A stretch of DNA of 21,035 bases from Priapulus caudatus (lineage: Eukaryota > Priapulida > Priapulimorpha > Priapulimorphida > Priapulidae), in contig NW_014577665.1 of NCBI RefSeq assembly GCF_000485595.1, positions 18,387 through 39,421 on the forward strand. Reading direction: 5' to 3'. The position numbers and the translations under genes are program-made. Below are positions 18,201 to 21,035 of this stretch, piece by piece. How positions within the stretch are numbered: the first letter of the stretch is position 1; each line of letters begins with the position of its first letter. Below the pieces are notes generated by a model. The model did not search any database, was not told the DNA's origin, and saw only the letters and a program-made list of their open reading frames with translations.

Positions 18201-20856
18201 TGTTATGCATCAAACCAACTTTACTTCTACCATCCCGATTCTTCGATTGAAATAGTCTGAGATCAAGAAGTACCTGTGTAGGTTCACCACCTCGTTTTAC
18301 GCTGCCATGTGCAGTATCTTTCATAGATTCAGTAAAGACGATACTCCACTTGGTTGATTGAAACATTTTAATAGGCAATGCGATGTCGTAAGTGTGTTGA
18401 CATCAAGAGGTTTTATCCAGAAGCATCTGGAGGCAAAATATTAACATGCCGCTTCATTTCTGTACTTGCAGAATGTTTCCCATTATGAATCCTATATCAA
18501 ACTACTCGAGGAAGAGAGAGACCATTATAAGCAAGAGTGTGAAAAGTTGAGATCATTCCAGCAAGATGCAAGGTTTGGCAAAACGAGTGTAAGTAGCATT
18601 TTATTCAAACTAGACCATGAAACCAGCTAAATAAACAATGACGCGACTCCCCGCGATCTTCCGAATCCTCCATACAGCAGAATAATTCATAAAATTCATC
18701 AATCTATTAACAATTCCAATTAATCCAGCTTGTTAAATGCTTGATTACTCGACTTTTCGGAAATCGTGGCCGACACTATCCGCGCTGACGCCGATTCCTT
18801 GAAATAATGAAACGCATTTCACTGCGGCTGCGTAAGCAGTCCAACGAAATCCACCCACCTTAACAGTTAACCTACTCGGCTTAATCACCCCCATTTTCTC
18901 GGCGACGATCGCGCAGGATATCGCCGAGCAACTCTCCGGAGTGTCTTCCTTTGTGTGTTGTGACCGCTCGTCGCGTTGAGAATACGAATTACGTGTTGAG
19001 AATGCGCGACGGCCCCCGTCGCTGTGGGTGACTGCGCAGCAGCGGGTTTGCCGTGCGCCGACGTGTTGAGAATGCGCGACGGCCCCCGTCGCTGTGGCTA
19101 AAGCTGGCTTTACACTACCGACTTTATGTTGTCAAATTGGCGAATTGGACCAATTTCGCAACCATGCAACCGACAATCGGCAGTGTAAACGCAAAAGTCA
19201 CACGCGAGTAACTGGTCAATAGCAACTAGTTTGGAGATTAGAACATGTTCTATTTTCGCCAACTCGGTGTTGCCGAATTTGCGAAATTGGTCCAACTCGC
19301 CAATTTGACAGCATAAAGTCGGTAGTGTAATTAAACCCAGCTTAATGCGTGGTGATGATGTTGTTTTCACACTTCGACAACAGGCGAGCGACGAGATTCG
19401 AAAAATGAGGGCTGAGAACATGAAGCTTCGCGACACGATGAATCGGTTCGAGAAGCAGATTGCAGATGTAAGTCTTAGGGTGATTTTTGTGTGTTTATGT
19501 GTTTCGAAGCTGCAACTGTTGAACAGTGTTGCAGAAATGTTGTAACTTTGTTGTAACTGTGTTGTAACTGTGTTGTAATAGCGCTGCTGAACAATGTTGT
19601 AACAGTGTTGTAACAATGTTGTAATAGCGCTGCTGAACAATGTTGTAACAGTGTTGTAATAGCACTGCTGAACAATGTTGTAACAATGTTGTAACAGTGT
19701 GTGTTGAACAATGTTGTAACAGTGTTGTAACAATGTTGCAGCATTACTGTTGAACAATGTTGCGATATTTTTGTAATAGTGGTGTTGTATTTATTTTTAT
19801 TGCATTAGATTTTAGATTTAGATTTTATTTCATTCGTTTAATTCTTCTCCATAAAATTGTACAGTACTTATTAATGAAAACAGCCCATTTTCTGTTTGCT
19901 TAATTCCCTTCTGTTTTACAATTTTATCAGTCTTTCCGAAAAAGTAATTTTCTTGGCATTTGCACGAAGTGAGCAACTGCAAAAGAAATGACATCCTGGG
20001 AGATTGTTAGGTCTGGTATTCATTTCCCATTTCAGGTGCAAGCCAGTACGAGAGTCTTAGCAGCAGAGAGAGATAACCTGGAAATGTTACATGAGCAGGT
20101 ACACATATAGTTTCCTCACCGTCACTATCCTCTGTGTCAGATCATTCCTTGAATGCAAAAAATGAAAATCAACTGAAAAATAAAATGAAATCTATACAAC
20201 CGAATGAAAACAATTCGATGCGATTTTTCTATATATATATCATTCCTTCCACCTCGCGGTTTTCTGCCGACGGCATTTGAGTTTGTACTGCTTCTCACTC
20301 CTCACAGTTAGTAAAGCGATGATTGTAAAAGGTACAGGTCACTCACAGGGCGATCTGTAAAATTAATGAAAACAAAAAAAGTATTTTCAATCTCTTTTAG
20401 TTACAATCGAGTCCATTTTTTATCTATTTATCATTCTTGAATGCAAAAGTGAAAATGAACTTCACGGCTTCTTGCTGACGCCATTTGAGTTCCTCCCTCC
20501 TCTCTCTCGACGCAGGCCAAGGAAGAGTTGAAAGGCTTGCGGCGAGAGCTCGTCTCTAAAAGGCCGAAGACGTCTTATATAATTTCTTCTATATTTATTA
20601 TTCCTTGAATGCAAAAGTGAAGATGAACCCCACGGCTTACTGCCGACGGCATTTGAACTCCTCTCTCTTGACGCAGGCCAAGGAAGAGTTGAAAAGCTTG
20701 CGGCGCGACCTCCTCTCTAAGACGCCGAAGACGTCTGCGCAGGCGTCGATGGCGGCACAGGCGATGCTGCGACGGCTGGAGCGCGAGCGCGACGAGGCGC
20801 TGTCCGACGTGCGCAGGATGACAAGTGAACGCGACACGTTGCGGGAGAAGCTCAAG
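3616..20856 (+). CDS. CEP135: CEP135 centrosomal/centriolar protein (16 coding exons, 3' end outside window)
   Basis: CEP135/Bld10 is a long coiled-coil protein of the centriole cartwheel. It links the SAS-6 hub to the microtubule wall and is needed for centriole assembly. The ATG at 3616 opens a protein that follows human CEP135 from its first residues. Coding exons: 3616-3771, 4121-4271, 4549-4716, 5553-5677, 7083-7181, 9685-9813, 10915-11016, 12285-12386, 13143-13208, 14282-14414, 14919-15126, 17249-17612, 18472-18588, 19384-19467, 20036-20098, 20677-20856. Together they give 2247 bases, or 749 codons, without a stop. Residues 1-160 are the N-terminal microtubule-binding module, 159-200 hold FRRQRMEID and DDPYIADLL, and 201-470 and 602-749 are mostly coiled coil. 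Residues about 480-601 form a charged disordered linker that I do not recall in the human protein. Human CEP135 has about 1140 residues, so roughly 40% of the protein lies beyond the window. TSGA10 is a relative, but the N-terminal match favours CEP135. Confidence 0.93.
3772..4120 (+). other. CEP135 intron 1
   Basis: A phase 0 intron, GTATGA to TTCAAG. No repeat or gene was seen in it. Confidence 0.9.
4121..4271 (+). CDS. CEP135: CEP135 exon 2, residues 53-102 plus one base
   Basis: The 3' splice site is a T-rich tract ending in TTCAAG; the 5' site is AAAG|GTAAAA. The exon ends in phase 1. It carries EPYATENARLIKENNELQ, nearly the same as the human ENARLSRENNEL segment, which begins the first long coiled coil. 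It ends in a lysine-rich stretch corresponding to the start of the human microtubule-binding lysine patch. Confidence 0.95.
4549..4716 (+). CDS. CEP135: CEP135 exon 3, residues 103-158 plus one base
   Basis: The exon begins after TTGTTCAG and ends at CCCA|GTAAGT, phase 1 to phase 1. It encodes coiled coil with DVRFLNSQYLHKICELEK, matching human ADLKFLNNQYAHKLKLLEK, then LQEKNFQAVIQTP, matching LQEKNLHAVVQTP. This completes the N-terminal coiled-coil module. Confidence 0.95.
4717..5552 (+). other. CEP135 intron 3
   Basis: A phase 1 intron of 836 bases. It holds a long TG/GA microsatellite at 5201-5400; the rest is AT-rich with nothing recognised. Confidence 0.9.
5201..5400. repeat. Compound (TG)n-(GA)n-(TG)n microsatellite
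   Basis: TG/CG-type alternating repeats flank a GATA-like patch and a pure (GA)n run at about 5306-5335. Alternating purine-pyrimidine and purine-only blocks sit side by side. The open frame through it is low-complexity and not a gene. Confidence 0.95.
5553..5677 (+). CDS. CEP135: CEP135 exon 4, residues 159-200
   Basis: The exon starts after TTTTAGCAG and ends at AAG|GTAACT, phase 0. It holds the most diagnostic block of the family: FRRQRMEID, a proline-rich spacer, and DDPYIADLLK (human FRRQRMQID ... DDPYIADLLQ). The first AG of TTTTAGCAG would break the frame, so the second was chosen. Confidence 0.95.
6544..6729. repeat. Tandem repeat with about 69-bp period, interrupted by the palindrome
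   Basis: A 49-base block at 6612-6660 recurs at 6681-6729 with two mismatches. The block contains GATATCATGTCAATGGAGTG. The linker (GGCATGATATCAGTTTATGC) resembles 6545-6564, so a partial third unit lies just left of the palindrome. This looks like a short satellite-like array. Confidence 0.85.
6571..6614. repeat. 44-bp perfect palindrome
   Basis: Both strands read identically from 6571 to 6614, with arms of 22 bases around a central AGATCT and no spacer. Outside these limits the symmetry stops at once. It lies between diverged copies of the local repeat unit, and could form a cruciform. Confidence 0.9.
7083..7181 (+). CDS. CEP135: CEP135 exon 5, residues 201-233
   Basis: The exon is flanked by CGACCAG at the 3' splice site and CAG|GTACGT at the 5' site, 33 codons, phase 0 at both ends. 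VADTRIEELQTDVEK matches human VADNRIQELQQEVHQ. The rest is charged coiled coil. Confidence 0.93.
7641..7727. repeat. TG/CG-rich microsatellite
   Basis: An imperfect (TG)n tract with GCGTGC interruptions. Confidence 0.9.
8878..8909. repeat. (AT)n microsatellite
   Basis: Near-pure TA repeats with one C interruption. Confidence 0.9.
9182..9333. repeat. Long (AT)n followed by (GTGTGC)n
   Basis: About 70 bases of AT repeats with a TTATTA break, then after 34 bases a GTGTGC/GTGC repeat at 9288-9333. The AT part is self-complementary and could extrude a hairpin. Confidence 0.9.
9685..9813 (+). CDS. CEP135: CEP135 exon 6, residues 234-276
   Basis: The exon is flanked by GGTTCAG and CAG|GTGATG, 43 codons, phase 0. 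REVDRLNQLLKGGQPFDVV and NEKLVQHLNLQ match human REIERLSVALDGGRSPDVL and NEKLIAHLNIQ, including the conserved GG turn that breaks the coiled coil. Confidence 0.94.
9920..10177. mobile_element. MITE A: inverted-repeat element enclosing TTAGGG tract, 11-bp TSD
   Basis: Terminal inverted repeats at 9926-9968 and 10129-10171 are exactly complementary over 43 bases and continue imperfectly to the ends. The direct repeat CGTTAGTAATG flanks it at 9909-9919 and 10178-10188, an 11-bp target-site duplication. The interior is non-coding and dominated by telomere-like repeats. A duplication of 9-11 bp is typical of Mutator-like elements, so a MULE-derived MITE is my best guess. The identical arms suggest recent insertion. 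Confidence 0.85.
10015..10081. repeat. Interstitial (TTAGGG)n-like tract inside MITE A
   Basis: About eleven copies of TTAGGG with single-base variants (TTAGAG, TTAGGA, TTAGGC, TTAGTG). It lies wholly inside the inverted repeats. Confidence 0.95.
10329..10669. mobile_element. Inverted-repeat element with AT-rich interior
   Basis: Arm 10329-10368 is complementary to 10626-10669 with a 4-base indel and a few mismatches, sharing AAATGATGTGTTTCCGAGAAC without change. The interior is A/T-rich with TAGG repeats near 10384-10402. I could not find a convincing target-site duplication. It is probably a MITE. Confidence 0.7.
10915..11016 (+). CDS. CEP135: CEP135 exon 7, residues 277-310
   Basis: The exon is flanked by ACATTGCAG and AAAG|GTGAGT, 34 codons, phase 0. 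LDFLQKENQELQQALKE continues the exon 6 alignment (human VDFLQQANKDLEKRIRE). The end of the exon is less conserved. Confidence 0.92.
11181..11461. mobile_element. MITE B: inverted-repeat element enclosing TTAGGG tract, 11-bp TSD
   Basis: The left arm 11181-11257 pairs with 11378-11461. The match has several substitutions and one GGACC duplication in the right arm. CATAGTGAGGC flanks it at 11170-11180 and 11462-11472, an 11-bp target-site duplication. The interior carries (TTAGGG)n, as in MITE A. The outermost bases (TCATAGGGTC) resemble those of MITE A (CTCAAGGGGTC). The arms differ more than in MITE A, suggesting an older copy. Confidence 0.82.
11271..11310. repeat. Interstitial (TTAGGG)n-like tract inside MITE B
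   Basis: About six TTAGGG units with one TTAGGA variant, in the same orientation as the tract in MITE A. Confidence 0.95.
11908..12146. mobile_element. hAT-like MITE with CAGAGATGCCAAC ends
   Basis: The 13-base terminal inverted repeats CAGAGATGCCAAC are perfect. CAGGTG flanks both sides (11902-11907 and 12147-12152). CAG...CTG ends fit hAT-type non-autonomous elements, though a hAT duplication is normally 8 bp. The interior contains short palindromes (ATTCGTATTTTATACGAAT) and no coding capacity. Confidence 0.75.
12285..12386 (+). CDS. CEP135: CEP135 exon 8, residues 311-344
   Basis: The exon is flanked by GAATGCAG and AAAG|GTTAGT, 34 codons, phase 0. It encodes coiled coil with IGNLVHTLEHSS and ATDDELHRAK, aligned to human IDQLAQQLERHKEEVLETADKELGEAK. 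Confidence 0.92.
12387..13142 (+). other. CEP135 intron 8
   Basis: A phase 0 intron of 756 bases. No repeat or gene was recognised in it. Confidence 0.85.
13143..13208 (+). CDS. CEP135: CEP135 exon 9, residues 345-366
   Basis: This is a small exon of 22 codons between GCATTGCAG and GAG|GTGAGC, phase 0. Its product (ADRETALDQLRNSEQENATSKE) is coiled coil with little sequence signal of its own. It is supported by the splice sites, the open frame, and fitting between exons 8 and 10. Confidence 0.8.
13209..14281 (+). other. CEP135 intron 9
   Basis: A phase 0 intron of 1073 bases. Its first 230 bases are GC-rich, followed by a purine-rich strand (13445-14010) with the (GAGT)n array, then AT-rich sequence to exon 10. 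Confidence 0.88.
13594..13886. repeat. (GAGT)n tetranucleotide array in a purine-rich tract
   Basis: GAGT/GTGA repeats run for nearly 300 bases with interruptions at 13655-13715 and 13743-13800; the right block is almost pure. Flanking DNA on both sides is G/A-rich on the + strand. Open frames across it on the - strand encode only Thr-His-Ser-Leu repeats. Confidence 0.97.
14282..14414 (+). CDS. CEP135: CEP135 exon 10, residues 367-410 plus one base
   Basis: The 3' splice site TGTTTAAG is weak in pyrimidines; the 5' site is AAAG|GTACGT. The exon is phase 0 to phase 1. It encodes leucine-heptad coiled coil (LHQELHNLRHTEVEQLKGLLDK). A second AG eleven bases downstream (TTTCAAG) would break the frame with exon 9. 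Confidence 0.85.
14415..14918 (+). other. CEP135 intron 10
   Basis: A phase 1 intron of 504 bases; the last 230 bases are the (GTC)-rich array reaching almost to the 3' splice site. Confidence 0.88.
14691..14882. repeat. GTC-rich minisatellite next to exon 11
   Basis: Repeats of about 18 bases built on GTCGTCGTGGTGACACC, some forming a 36-base double unit (for example CGTCGTCATTGCTACGCCGTTGTCGTGG in part). They end 36 bases before the 3' splice site. Confidence 0.9.
14919..15126 (+). CDS. CEP135: CEP135 exon 11, residues 411-479 plus two bases
   Basis: The exon begins after TTGCTACAG, and its first two bases complete a split Asp codon. It encodes coiled coil, then SPGRVDKQMKQLEDEKDYYK, matching human SPSRLDTFLKGIEEERDFYK. 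The 5' site chosen is CCAAA|GTAATT, phase 2. Reading on instead of splicing would meet TAA two codons later, so the splice and a stop nearly coincide. This site gives a perfect phase match to exon 12. Confidence 0.85.
15465..15671. repeat. Three-copy imperfect tandem repeat (about 66-83 bp units)
   Basis: Each unit has CCGGTT, then GCAGGCAGGTTT-like sequence, then AGCGTGGGTTGGGGTG. Units begin near 15465, 15530 and 15613, and the second carries an insertion. No function is apparent. Confidence 0.8.
15863..16410 (+). pseudogene. Broken SWIM-zinc-finger protein gene (transposon-associated family)
   Basis: Translated in pieces, this follows the N-terminal half of a SWIM-type zinc-finger family that I recall as abundant in cnidarians and sponges. 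Piece one, 15863-15976: MDKYFDALANVAKARYLEK, then a stop. Piece two, 16011-16274, shifted frame: YTLKDFQNRKSLDAYDRLF, then CGWV, YVIRAR and a HSQ block. Piece three, from about 16261, another frame: AHCNCKVGLG, a TAA stop, FGSHVASVLFYVE, ending near YWMLA. The SWIM finger needs CxC...CxH. Here the third ligand is Gly and an in-frame stop sits in the loop. With two frameshifts and at least two stops it cannot make a working protein. The family name is from memory; the fragment's identity as protein-derived is firm. Confidence 0.8.
16581..16727 (-). pseudogene. Truncated THAP zinc-finger domain
   Basis: On the - strand the frame reads TPLSCGVVNCSNRYQREPHS, then FFRLPSVITTQGK, then ends at a stop after RRLKHFQ. 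This matches the first half of a THAP domain: the first Cys pair (CGVVNC), the SNR motif and the SFFRLP strand. The usual Met before PLSC is ACG (Thr), and the second metal pair (CxxH) is missing. The frame is open upstream to 16946, but that part has no resemblance to THAP proteins. It is a relic of a THAP gene or THAP-bearing transposon; an exon with an unseen partner is a less likely alternative. Confidence 0.7.
17249..17612 (+). CDS. CEP135: CEP135 exon 12, residues 480-601, disordered basic linker
   Basis: This is the longest exon (364 bases). The 3' splice site ATTTCGAACCTAG fits phase 2; the 5' site is AAAG|GTACGT. The product is rich in Ser, Thr, Asp, Gly and Lys, with a strongly basic stretch (WKKARARLLAGAKAEKKRD) and no coiled coil. 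I do not recall a comparable segment in human CEP135. An in-frame ATG at 17223 just upstream could start a shorter product. The long open frame and phase fit make it a real exon; its function is unknown. Confidence 0.75.
17613..18471 (+). other. CEP135 intron 12
   Basis: A phase 0 intron of 859 bases. A 67-codon open frame on the - strand (18175-18378) looks somewhat protein-like, but I recognise nothing in it. Confidence 0.85.
18472..18588 (+). CDS. CEP135: CEP135 exon 13, residues 602-640
   Basis: The exon is flanked by TGTACTTGCAG and AGT|GTAAGT, 39 codons, phase 0. YIKLLEEERDHYKQECEKL closely resembles the human EERDFYKKELEKL block, and also the LEDEKDYYKLEADTM block of exon 11, so the motif appears twice in this protein. 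Confidence 0.92.
18991..19097. repeat. 37-bp exact direct repeat, 70-bp period, with internal hairpin
   Basis: The block 18991-19027 is repeated exactly at 19061-19097. It contains GACGGCCCCCGTC, a short GC-rich hairpin. A partial third copy (CGTTGAGAATACG) lies at 18974-18986. The second copy ends two bases before the MITE insertion. Confidence 0.9.
19102..19342. mobile_element. PIF/Harbinger-like MITE
   Basis: Arms 19102-19161 and 19279-19342 are inverted copies differing by one 4-base indel and about three substitutions. They begin AGCTGG and include ACACTACCGACTTTATG. TAA flanks both sides (19099-19101 and 19343-19345), fitting the 3-bp TWA duplication of PIF/Harbinger elements. The 241-base element has no coding capacity. 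The open frame running through it on the - strand is incidental. Confidence 0.8.
19384..19467 (+). CDS. CEP135: CEP135 exon 14, residues 641-668
   Basis: The exon is flanked by TTCGACAACAG and GAT|GTAAGT, 28 codons, phase 0. KLRDTMNRFEKQIADV matches human ELQRMLERFEKYMEDI. Confidence 0.92.
19468..20035 (+). other. CEP135 intron 14
   Basis: A phase 0 intron of 568 bases, about half of it the 11-bp minisatellite; the rest is AT-rich. Confidence 0.88.
19516..19790. repeat. Minisatellite with 11-bp unit GTTGTAACARY
   Basis: About twenty variants of GTTGTAACAAT and GTTGTAACAGT. Longer units ending GCGCTGCTGAACAAT recur, so there is a higher-order pattern. Both strands stay open over long frames because the unit lacks stops in some phases; these frames are not genes. 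Confidence 0.93.
20036..20098 (+). CDS. CEP135: CEP135 exon 15, residues 669-689
   Basis: This is a 21-codon exon between TTTCCCATTTCAG and CAG|GTACAC, phase 0. RVLAAERDNLEMLHEQ matches human KLLTAERDKLSVLYNEA. It is too short to stand out on its own but is secured by homology and splice sites. Confidence 0.92.
20099..20676 (+). other. CEP135 intron 15, containing duplicated intron/exon units
   Basis: A phase 0 intron of 578 bases as spliced from exon 15 to the complete exon 16. Sequence starting TTGAATGCAAAA recurs at about 20149, 20437 and 20605. The pyrimidine tract with 3' splice site recurs before 20309, 20516 and 20677. Confidence 0.85.
20516..20575 (+). pseudogene. Truncated tandem copy of CEP135 exon 16
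   Basis: Sixty bases with 54 identical to the start of exon 16 (20677-20736), in the same frame: AKEELKGLRRELVSKRPKTS against AKEELKSLRRDLLSKTPKTS. It is preceded by a copy of the same pyrimidine tract and CGACGCAG splice site. Homology stops at 20575 with no 5' splice site. Reading on gives 11 further codons and then a stop at 20606-20608, so inclusion as a terminal exon would truncate the protein. The copy arose with its upstream intron in a unit of about 161-168 bases. It is most likely dead, but an alternative end is conceivable. Confidence 0.85.
20677..20856 (+). CDS. CEP135: CEP135 exon 16, residues 690-749 (last exon inside the window)
   Basis: The exon starts after TCTTGACGCAG. AKEELKSLRRDL and DEALSDVRRMTSERDTLREKL match human AQEELSALRKE and KELALSDLRRIMAEKEALREKL. 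The end is placed at CTCAAG|GTTCGG, a weak 5' splice site. Reading on gives a stop 12 codons later, and human homology continues past this point, so splicing is expected. It is GC-rich compared with its surroundings. Confidence 0.9.
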
Positions 20857-20879
20857 GTTCGGCAACGATTCGCAGTCGA

Positions 20880-21035
20880 AACCCGGCGTTGACCCACCTC
20901 CCCTCAGTTAAACTCCCGTTGATCCCCTCTCACCTCCCAGTAAACTCACTGTTGAACCGACCCGTCTCCCCCCTAATTTACAAATCCCTGTTGACATCCC
21001 TTCTCAACCCTACATCTAAACTCGCCTGTTGACAG
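20880..21035. repeat. Pyrimidine-rich degenerate tandem repeat in intron 16
   Basis: Units of about 33-37 bases, each with TAAACTC, then C(T/C)GTTGA, then a C/T-rich run, four to five copies. The last unit ends in CTGTTGACAG at the very window edge, so the repeat could supply the pyrimidine tract and AG of the next 3' splice site. Confidence 0.75.

Larger units (their letters stand above)
18589..19383 (+). other. CEP135 intron 13
   Basis: A phase 0 intron of 795 bases. The left part is plain; from 18890 it turns GC-rich, carrying the 37-bp direct repeat and then the Harbinger-like MITE, which ends 41 bases before exon 14. Confidence 0.88.

Noticed and set aside
18175-18378. 67-codon - strand open frame that looks somewhat protein-like
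   Set aside because: I could not link it to any family; length is within chance for this composition.
19110-19757. 215-codon open frame on the - strand
   Set aside because: It runs through the 11-bp minisatellite, the real exon 14 and the MITE; the composition is repeat-driven (LLQHCYN).

Overview
The window is animal nuclear DNA carrying one recognisable protein-coding gene on the + strand, the 5' two thirds of a CEP135 (Bld10-type) centriole gene. Sixteen coding exons were placed by hand between 3616 and 20856. They join in frame with canonical GT..AG introns into a 749-residue N-terminal part of the protein, and the gene runs off the right edge. Homology to animal CEP135 is clear at the N-terminal motif (RRRLDKLGYRQ), at ENARLIKENNEL, FRRQRMEID and DDPYIADLL, and in exons 14-16 (RFEKQ, LAAERD, AKEELKSLRR, EALSDVRRM).

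The intron-rich, AT-rich structure, the metazoan-type TTAGGG tracts and relics of SWIM-zinc-finger and THAP families point to an invertebrate. I recall these families as expanded in sponges and cnidarians, so an early-branching animal is my best guess. This is inference; the species cannot be fixed from the sequence.

Layout. 1-3615: upstream DNA with no supported gene, containing a 91-bp near-perfect foldback element (804-894) with 5-bp flanking repeats. 3616-5677: exons 1-4, the conserved N-terminal module. 5678-9684: two long introns with a 44-bp perfect palindrome, a 49-bp direct repeat and simple repeats around exon 5. 9685-12386: exons 6-8, with introns packed with small inverted-repeat elements. 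Two of these elements enclose (TTAGGG)n tracts and have 11-bp target-site duplications. 13143-15126: exons 9-11, separated by a huge (GAGT)n tract and a (GTC)-rich tract. 15127-17248: intron 11, with a three-copy minisatellite, a broken SWIM-zinc-finger gene (+) and a broken THAP domain (-). 17249-21035: exon 12 (a disordered basic linker) and exons 13-16, with a Harbinger-like MITE, an 11-bp minisatellite, and a tandem duplication that copied the first third of exon 16 together with its upstream intron.

There is no operon logic here. The functional content is one cytoskeletal gene, and everything else is intronic repeats and transposon relics. No RNA genes or CRISPR arrays were seen.
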